From contig JAOBSW010000976.1 of the NCBI GenBank assembly GCA_026214975.1, positions 33,155-97,154 on the forward strand: a stretch of DNA of 64,000 bases. The letters are read 5' to 3'. Of the stretch, positions 57,258 through 64,000 are shown piece by piece. This DNA is from Gentiana macrophylla. Lineage: Eukaryota > Streptophyta > Magnoliopsida > Gentianales > Gentianaceae. Position 1 is the stretch's first letter. Each line of letters starts with the position of its first letter. The notes below the pieces were generated by a model. That model did no database searches, had not been told where the DNA came from, and saw only the letters and a list, made by a program, of their open reading frames with translations. The translations under genes were made by a program, and so were the position numbers.

Positions 57258-57574
57258 GAAATGGTGGTAAGCGGGATGGTGATTGGGCTAAGAGTTGTTT
57301 CGGGGGAGATTCGGTTTTGTTCTTTGAGTTTCACTTTTAAGGGTAAAAAGAGTGAGATTGGACAAAGTGGGCTAATCGGTAATGGTAGTTAGATGATATG
57401 GTTTTGAGTTCGAGTCAAAGGTGTTTGGGGTTGCGAGGGTTGAATTTTGTTTGTCAAATGTCTTGGGTTGGGATTTTCATCGAGGATGAGATGTTCATTG
57501 AGAGTTGAAGATGAGGTGATGGTTATGACAAAGCGGAGGCGAGATCGAGGAAAATCGAGGTAGAATAAGACAAA

Positions 57575-58640
57575 TTAAGATTTTGACTCAAAGGTTTTGG
57601 GAACATATGGTGATAGTTTGATTTTCAAAGGTATTGGGGTTGGTGCGTTCATTGGGATATGGTGTTGAGGTATGATAGTGACAAGTCTTTGAACTAGGAT
57701 CGAGAAGTAGTTTGGGGCTTTTGGATGGACGTGAGGAAAGGATGGGAGAGAGTCGGTATATGCTTTTTGTCGGAAAAGTAGGAAGAGATGTGCTTTGAGA
57801 GAATTTGTCTTTGTCCGAGGTTGACCTTTGGTTTGAATTTGTCTTTTACGAATTACATTTGAAGATTTTTCCAACTTCATTTGAAGATCGGTTACGAAAA
57901 TTGATGAGATCTCAAGAAAAAAGCGAGTACTAATTCTTGCAATTCCATGCCCGTAATCCTGTATTCTTTGATTAGTTTGGATCTCTTTGTTGAGGCTAAC
58001 GACTTCCATACAAGAAATTTTCTTCATCGATCGATTAAATTCTTACGCGTTTGAGGGGCAAGTCTTGGCAATGTGTCCACAAAGACCACACGAATAACAA
58101 AAAGATGGAAGCCTTACGTATTGAAAAAGTCCAAGAAGTGGCTCTGAGCATGATCCAATAAGACCTCATCATCCAGATGCACGTTGAGTATTTGAGAAAT
58201 GGGTTTGATGATGTCTAAAGGTGCCTTGAATCGAAAATGAATTTGGTTTGTAGTGGCGTCTTCCCTAATCTGCATGAAGGTGCACTCTGAGAGGCTAGCT
58301 GATGTTTTCCTTCCCACTTCCTCAGTATGAGCATGCATTGGAAGTCGTATAAGTTGTATCTAGAAATCCACAAAAGAGAAAAAATTACTTTCACTTGTTA
58401 AAGATGGACTCCAATGTTTGAGAACCAAGAGAGTGTTGTCGAAGCACCATGGCCCTTCATGTAAAACCTGAGCAGATCTGCATTGTCTTCGGAAAAGAAC
58501 TGGATGAAGTTTTTTTTGCAGTTTTGTAACTTTAAATTTAGTGGTTCCCCGGGACTTTTCCATTGCAACTTTAAAGTTTTTGCTTTCATTTCTTTTGATG
58601 TAATGAACTTCCCGATAAGATTTTTCCATTTGTTTTGCAT
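57575..58640 (-). pseudogene. LINE ORF1 (DUF4283 / zinc knuckle)
   Basis: The minus strand shows VLHEGPWCFDNTLLVLKHW, the hallmark of the DUF4283 RNA-binding domain of plant LINE ORF1. A CCHC knuckle follows near 58040-58115 (FCYSCGLCGHIAKTCP) and then a low-complexity tail. At least three frameshifts divide it (58398-58640, 58114-58338, 57575-58027). The product would package LINE RNA. Confidence 0.82.
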
Positions 58641-58850
58641 TCTATAGAGAGGTCTCAGGACTTTATTTTTGCAACTTGAGGATGTTGGTCTTTGAGAGAG
58701 CTTTGAAATGATTCTATGGATATCTTCTTTCTCCGTAGTGGAAGAGGAAAGCGGTATGGGTAGGCGAAGATGAAAGCTCCAAGGAGTAGGAGAAACTCAT
58801 AGAGAGAATGGGAGCTTACAGAGAGGAGTTATCGTCTAAGATATCTTGTT

Positions 58851-59940
58851 TAAACTTTTTAGGGAAAATGTTAAAAGGACAGTTTAGGAGTAGTATTAGG
58901 GATTTAATCCGGTGACATTGTATTTATGTCATTAAGGACAAATTTTGGGATCCTGGACCATTATACCCTGTTTTTAATTTATTTTATGATTCTAAAGTGG
59001 AATGAAAGCGCCGACCAAGCGCTTGGAATCCCTGCTCAGGCGCATTTGCTTATTGTTCGCGGCTACCTCGGCCCGCTTGTGTCTTTGGGGTGGAGTTAAT
59101 TAGATGGAAGAGTTAATTGCACCTTAAAACTTTTGGAGGAAATATGCGGGGAATATCATCAAAGCCGATCTTCTTTGGTGATCCATGATCGGAGGATGAC
59201 GGGGTGGCGGAGGAAGCGACCCTCGGCCCGGTGATAAAAAGGTGGCGAGAATGGGTGATTATTACGGAAAAAAGCGATTTGTTTGATGGTGTTGTTTTGG
59301 GAAAAAAGCGGTGTTTGATCGAATTGTGATTGAATACAACAGAGCGAAAGAGAAACGATGGCAATGGAGCCGATCCACTAAATTTTTTGGTGGAATTAAT
59401 GTAGCGAAGATAATATCTGACCCTTTGAATACATAAATTAGAAATGGAAAAATATGTGGAAAAGGGTAAAATGGTCGAGTGGAATTAAAATTTGTCTTAA
59501 TCTGTAATTATTTTTCCAGCTGGATTAAATACCAATTACTACCTCTAAATTGTCCTTACCACATTTATCCCAACTTTTTATAAGGGTGGTGATCATCATT
59601 ATCATAGTGTGTAGTGAATGACAAACAATCCATGCATTTTGTCGAATTCGTTTGAAGTAGTGCACTTGATCGATAAATAAGATGTGTAGTGATTGTCCAA
59701 TGACTCATGTTATGTGTAGTGGATATATATATTTCCTTTCTATAAACCTAACATGCCAATAAATACTCATCATATATGAAGGATGAAAAATCCACCGCAA
59801 TGGGAGTGGGTCCACAACACCATTATGTGGGGTGAAGTCCGTGGCCTAACAGTTGCCTTTTAACTTCAAAACACACTCCCCTTTCTCTCCCACCCCTACG
59901 TACCCCCTTACCCCCACTCATTACTTTCACTCTCCTACCT
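58851..59940. other. Intergenic region upstream of the 60.17-kb exon
   Basis: No gene recognised. The open frame at 59113-59364 (minus strand, Ser/Pro/Phe-rich) has no supporting motif. The last 80 bp are C/T-rich, as in many plant core promoters. Confidence 0.4.
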
Positions 59941-59948
59941 AAATATAA
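59941..59948 (+). promoter_or_regulatory. TATA box of the 60.17-kb gene
   Basis: AAATATAAAG follows a CT-rich stretch about 220 bp before the ATG, leaving a plausible 5' UTR of about 190 bp that is also CT-rich. Confidence 0.55.
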
Positions 59949-60165
59949 AGCCGCCCCAGTCCCCTCTTCTCACATTATTCTCGCCTGTCTCTCTTCTACC
60001 TTCCCCACACTTTTCTCCGTGTAAATAGTTCTTGTTTTTTTTCAAAGGTTTTGAGACGCAGAGGAAAAGACAAAAAAAGGTAAAGTTCTGGCCGGGTTAA
60101 AAGTACTGTGGACACGGTTGGGGAGTAGCAGAGGAGGTAATAGGAAGAAGAAGGTGAGGATTAAA

Positions 60166-60250
60166 ATGATGGAGCTTTGGCATAAATTGGTTTTTCCGGT
60201 TCGAAGAGTCTGGTTTGCTGTCTCGACCCGAGTCAAGGCCCGAAAAAACG
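60166..60250 (+). CDS. First coding exon of an unidentified plant gene
   Basis: Starting at ATG 60166 (a second ATG follows at 60169), the exon reads MMELWHKLVFPVRRVWFAVS then TRVKARKN and ends in phase 1 at a GTCAGT donor (60251). A TATA box and CT-rich leader lie upstream, which supports a real transcription start. From memory it resembles the start of a small conserved plant protein of unknown function, but I cannot confirm that. I did not find the second exon before the window end, so the first intron would have to exceed 3.7 kb or the gene is broken. Confidence 0.55.
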
Positions 60251-60604
60251 GTCAGTTCGTTTTTTCTTCTTCTCACACTCTCTGTTTTCTGTGATCTGGA
60301 ATTCTTCTGTGACTGCTAATTAATTGTGTTTCTTAATTTATTGGTGATTGCTCTGTAAGTCACTGCATGAACATGGTGAAATAAAACTGTTTTCCGATTT
60401 AATTTGTGATGCTAATTAATCTCATTTCAATTTTATTTTGTTTTTTCTTTTCTTTAAACATAATATCAATATCAATATCAATATATAACCAGCAAGACAA
60501 TACAATTTGCACCCCTACCTACGTGTTGTGGACTTTTAGATAGATCATCGTTTGAACCGACACCCTGTGAATTTTTTCTACATCCATGACGTGTGCTTAT
60601 TTTC

Positions 60605-60654
<50 letters not shown>

Positions 60655-61476
60655 ATACTTTTTCATAATTACAGGACCTTTATTATAGATCAATGAATCT
60701 TGTATCAATATCACATTTAAAAACATTTAAAAAATATCAGTAATTGGTACAATATGTCAGTTTCACTCTTTAAGAGAAAAAAAAAAAAACTACAATTAGG
60801 GGGTCAACAATATATTTATAAAATCCTGTTGACCGAACACGCTATGTTAAAATTTGCGTAAAACAATAGTTCCAGATCATAAGTCATACATATTTCACAA
60901 ATGAGAAAATTTTAAATTTGAGTTTTTTTTTTTTTTAAGAGTTTTTGTTTTTTTTTTTTTCAAGGAAACAATAGCGCAATTATATAACACGAAGATATAT
61001 TCTATTATTTGTGAAACACCAAAACATATTTGACATGATCACTTTTAAAATTAAGTAATGATAAGTGCACAATCAGTGACGGTCACTACACATTGATCAT
61101 TATAAGTCTAAACTGATCGTAATGTAAACTAATTATGATCAAAATTAAAATTATCGTTACTCTCTAAAAATTTGTGAGATTATAAAACTATAGTGTGTCA
61201 TCATTTTAGTATTTAATTTTTAATTTTTAATTTTTGTATTGGTAAGAGATGTGTGGAATCTAGTATTTCCTCATCGTCATAGAAGTACGATCGGCTTGTA
61301 CGTCCACTACAGTAGTTTCCAATAGAGGGCTTTTTTTTTTTCTTTTTTTTTTTTTCTTTTTTCCCCCCTTTTTTTTTTCCCCTTTTTTTTCCCGGGTGCA
61401 AGTAGCCAATGAAGGAAAAAAATCTGATAGAGACTCTTTACGTCAAAATTACCCTTAATAAAGACTTTGCATTATA
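60251..61476. other. Presumed first intron, left part
   Basis: Non-coding AT-rich DNA with T and A runs; no mobile element is recognised in it apart from the T44 run. Confidence 0.4.
60607..60650. repeat. Poly(T) run of 44
   Basis: Uninterrupted T44. A possible minus-strand retroposon tail, although no body can be recognised to its right. Confidence 0.9.
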
Positions 61477-61674
61477 ATCCTTTCGTCTTAGAATATAATT
61501 CATTTTATGTTATCAATAAAGTATTTATTATTCTTTCCTTATACATTATAATCATCTCATTAGTAATATTCAAAAGACATTTTAAGCGTTCCTCCTTAGA
61601 AATTATAGTATTTAACCACTTTCTTAATTTACGTGAAAACTTACAAAATAACTTATACTTTAGGACGGATAGAG
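61477..61674. mobile_element. Stowaway-type MITE
   Basis: The ends ATCCTTTCGTCTTAGAATAT and (reverse complement) CTCTATCCGTCCTAAAGTAT are inverted repeats, flanked by TA on both sides (61475-61476 and 61675-61676). About 198 bp. Confidence 0.7.
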
Positions 61675-61676
61675 TA

Positions 61677-62185
61677 TTATTATTTTATAGAAAAAATATA
61701 TCAAGGGTATTTTAGGTTTTTAACCCTAAAATTTATGCCATCGCTCACTTTGATAATTCGTGTCTACGCCTCTACAATTCATACTCTCTTAATTTACACT
61801 AAACATATCAAGAAATGCATTAATATATATATATGGACGTTTGAATAGGTGTGGCGGTAGTAGAACGTGTGAGCTTAACTTTTTGTAGTGATATAAACGC
61901 AAGCATATGCCTTTATGGGTGGGGGTTAGAGGTTTTGCATTTTTTTTAAAATAAAGTATAAAAGCGTGTAAGGGCAGGCAAGGATTTACAAGGAAATGCG
62001 TGCTCTATTAAATTTTTATTTATGAGTTTTGACATTTTAATTTAATGAATTTGTAATGAACGGGCCCGGGTGCCCCGATTGGGGGGCGGGGGCAGGGGCA
62101 GGGGCGTGTAGATTTATGAAACTCATATTTTATAATTAATGTGCCATGTTTAACATTGCCTTAGTCTAACCGGAAAAGAAATGTA
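61677..62185. other. Non-coding stretch with a G-rich patch
   Basis: AT-rich except for 62060-62106, where CGGGCCCGGG is followed by GGGGGGCGGGGGCAGGGGCA, a G-run cluster. No gene seen. Confidence 0.45.
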
Positions 62186-62485
62186 TTCTCCCCGTTCCCA
62201 TTTAATTGTAGCAGTTGTTAAAAACAAAAATATTAAGAAGAATTATTAATACTTTGACTTGACATCAAAATGACAATAAGTCAATAACACCCTTTGAAAA
62301 TAATTAATGCAATGTTGTTTTCAATCTTTCACCCCTTAATAAATAATGGTAGATGTTTAAAAATGAAAAAATAATGATAGATGTAGAAAAATACAATAAA
62401 TAATGCTTTGAAAATGTTACTACGACAGTTAAATAGGAAATCTTGATTTTACTTATTACTGATGATTAAATAAGAACGGTGGGAG
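62186..62485. mobile_element. Stowaway-type MITE
   Basis: The ends TTCTCCCCGTTCCCATTTAA and (reverse complement) CTCCCACCGTTCTTATTTAA are inverted repeats with TA on both sides (62184-62185 and 62486-62487). About 300 bp. Confidence 0.75.
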
Positions 62486-62487
62486 TA

Positions 62488-63170
62488 CATAAAACCAAAA
62501 ATAAAATAATAATAATTATAAATAAAAAATCTTGGAGCTCAGTTAGTGGTTGGTACACATTGAGTTTTGGGTGGCAAATCAAAGTTTTGTGGCTTCTGGT
62601 GTTGTTTTTAGTGTGCATTTTGGATGATTGAAAATGCATATGTTTGTGCTATATCACGTGGTTGGTTTTTGGGCCTAAAGTAGAGAATATTATATACAGA
62701 AACACCCTTCAAATTACTAGAAACTTCATCATCAATCATTTTGGTCCTTGGATGATATAACAATAATAATCAAAATGGTTAAATTAATTAAAGAATACAA
62801 ATCTTTTTCCTATAAAAAGCACAATACATATATAATACATATAGAGGTGTGTATGTATATATGTAAATATAATTGATAGATTTAGTTGCACATTAAAAGG
62901 TGATTAGAGAAAGGATAAGGCTTAACTGAATGACTTAAGGTATTGTTAATAATAATAACATAGTAGAAGTTGGCCTTCTCTTTATAATTATAATAGCACC
63001 GTTTCTTTTCTTTTTTTCTTTTTTGAAAATTATAATAATATTAGTTAGGACGGCTAATGGCGTGATTATCGTCCTTTTGACGCCGCCCAGCCCTTAAGAA
63101 TAATTTTTGACAATCCCCTTAAGCATAGGATAAGCGCTTGGCATTATTGTTATTCTATATTCTGTATACA
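62488..63170. other. AT-rich stretch
   Basis: No gene or complete mobile element recognised. Confidence 0.4.
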
Positions 63171-63769
63171 GTAATTAAATACTTTTATGCTTCGCAAAAG
63201 GAACATAATCTCTAGTGAATCCCCAACGAGGCTTTAATCAAGTGGTTAAGCAGAGGTCTTAGGACCCTGAGGTCGAATCCCACCGTATGTGTGGGTTTAT
63301 TATCCTCTAAACGAGGTAATTTCGTTTCTGGAAAAGGTTGGCTTTCTTATCGATAATGGGATCTTCTGTAGTAATTAAATACTTTTATGCTTCGCAAAAG
63401 GAACATAATCTCTAGTGAATCCCCAACGAGGCTTTAATCAAGTGGTTAAGCAGAGGTCTTAGGACCCTGAGGTCGAATCCCACCGTATGTGTGGGTTTAT
63501 TATCCTCTAAGCGAGGTAATTTCGTTTACGGAAAAGGTTGGCTTTCTTATCGATAATGGGATCTTCTGTAGTAATTAAATACTTTTATGCTTATAAAAGG
63601 AACATAATCTCTAGTGAATCCCCAACGAGGCTTTAATCAAGTGGTTAAGCAGAGGTCTTAGGACCCTGAGGTCGAATCCCACCGTATGTGTGGGTTTATT
63701 ATCCTCTAAACGAGGTAATTTCGTTTCTGGAAAAGGTTGGCTTTCTTATCGATAATGGGATCTTCTGTA
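63171..63769 (+). repeat. Three tandem copies of a 200-bp tRNA-derived SINE-like unit
   Basis: Units at 63171-63370, 63371-63570 and 63571-63769 start GTAATTAAATACTTTTATGC. Each carries an A-box-like TTTAATCAAGTGGTTAAGC and a B-box-like GGTCGAATCC 30-40 bp later, as in a tRNA-derived SINE head, followed by the same tail. There is no poly(A). Unit 2 differs from unit 1 at only two or three positions, and unit 3 mainly by TTATAAAAGG in place of TTCGCAAAAGG. The near-identity shows a recent tandem amplification. Confidence 0.8.
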
Positions 63770-63789
63770 GATAAAAGGATAATGGGGAA

Positions 63790-63902
63790 TACCAAGAACC
63801 CTTTAATTTAGTGGCACCAAGAACCCTAGAATCTGATTCCTCAACTATTTTATTCTCTGCACCATCAAATATGTCAACCATTTCTTTCAAAAGTGTCTTC
63901 AC
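63790..63902 (-). pseudogene. Possible coding fragment, unidentified
   Basis: The minus strand reads KTLLKEMVDIFDGAENKIVE and continues ESDSRVLGATKLKGSWY before entering the SINE-like array. Composition is protein-like, but no family is recognised and no start or splice context confirms it. Confidence 0.2.
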
Positions 63903-64000
63903 TTTTCAAGTTGCAAAAAAAAAAAGATCATATCCTCTTCTCTTTAGATAGTCAAAGCCTGCCTCGTCGTCCCCACAATTTAAGGATACGTTTATGGTGC

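Larger units (their letters stand above)
46150..58850 (-). mobile_element. LINE (L1-type), minus strand, with three insertions
   Basis: ORF1 (57.6-58.6 kb) and ORF2 (46.2-52.15 kb) run on the minus strand in the L1 order: gag-like protein with zinc knuckle, endonuclease, RT, zinc-binding domain, RNase H. The body is split by a Copia element (52230-57257), a solo LTR (50036-51736) and an LTR-like block (about 47960-49305). Both ends are approximate: I see no clear poly(A) at the 46.15-kb side and no defined 5' end near 58.85 kb. Confidence 0.85.

Noticed and set aside
59113..59364. Minus-strand 83-residue frame resembling a transit peptide
   Set aside because: Ser/Pro/Phe composition alone; no downstream exon or recognised family.
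63229..63290. tRNA gene
   Set aside because: The A- and B-box-like motifs are present, but the sequence does not give a convincing acceptor stem or full cloverleaf, and it recurs in a 200-bp unit, so it is called a SINE-like repeat.
63171..63769. CRISPR-like array
   Set aside because: The units are contiguous 200-bp repeats without unique spacers, in a plant nuclear context.

Overview
The window is nuclear DNA of a flowering plant, almost certainly a eudicot. The evidence is AT-rich intergenic DNA, GT-AG introns, a 4-coumarate:CoA ligase gene end, a chloroplast-targeted Rubisco-activase-like gene, Stowaway and hAT miniature elements, tRNA-derived SINEs, and Copia, Gypsy (Athila-type) and LINE retrotransposons. 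I could not fix the species.

Layout. 364-1082 (+): last three exons of a 4-coumarate:CoA ligase. 1.1-8.8 kb: intergenic DNA with a Stowaway MITE, a possible exon pair on the minus strand, an inverted-terminus element, a GAGCTCG-rich element and a polyadenylated retroposon tail. 8847-14740 (+): twelve-exon Rubisco-activase-like AAA+ gene, with a hAT MITE in intron 8, another inverted-repeat element in intron 11 and a one-base frameshift in exon 9. 14.7-20.5 kb: MITEs, microsatellites and LTR-like remnants. 20.5-44.3 kb: a five-level nest of LTR retrotransposons. 44.3-46.0 kb: a MITE and two LINE RNase H tails. 46.15-58.85 kb: a minus-strand LINE broken by an LTR-like block, a SIRE-like solo LTR and a 5-kb Copia element. 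59.9-60.25 kb (+): promoter and first exon of an unidentified conserved-looking plant gene. 60.3-64.0 kb: MITEs, a 44-base T run and three tandem 200-bp copies of a tRNA-derived SINE-like unit.

How the nest fits together. Element E (old Copia) holds D (Copia, minus strand) in its gag. D holds A (Copia) in its RNase H. A holds B (Athila-like Gypsy) in its gag. B holds C (short Copia of A's family) in its 3' LTR. D, A, B and C each have a readable 5-bp target duplication (AAATC, TATAA, ATGGT, GATAT). For D, A and B, coding sense resumes in frame across the insertion point once one duplicate is removed; C lies in an LTR, where the LTR sequence resumes exactly. The order of arrival is therefore E, D, A, B, C. 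All retrotransposon reading frames are broken, so none looks autonomous now.

Only the ligase and possibly the activase-like gene (subject to the frameshift) and the 60.17-kb exon look like host genes. Everything else supported is mobile DNA or its debris. The most unusual signals are the intact nesting record, four evenly paired palindromes just upstream of the TATA box in B's LTRs, an internal inversion in C, and the tandem SINE triplet.
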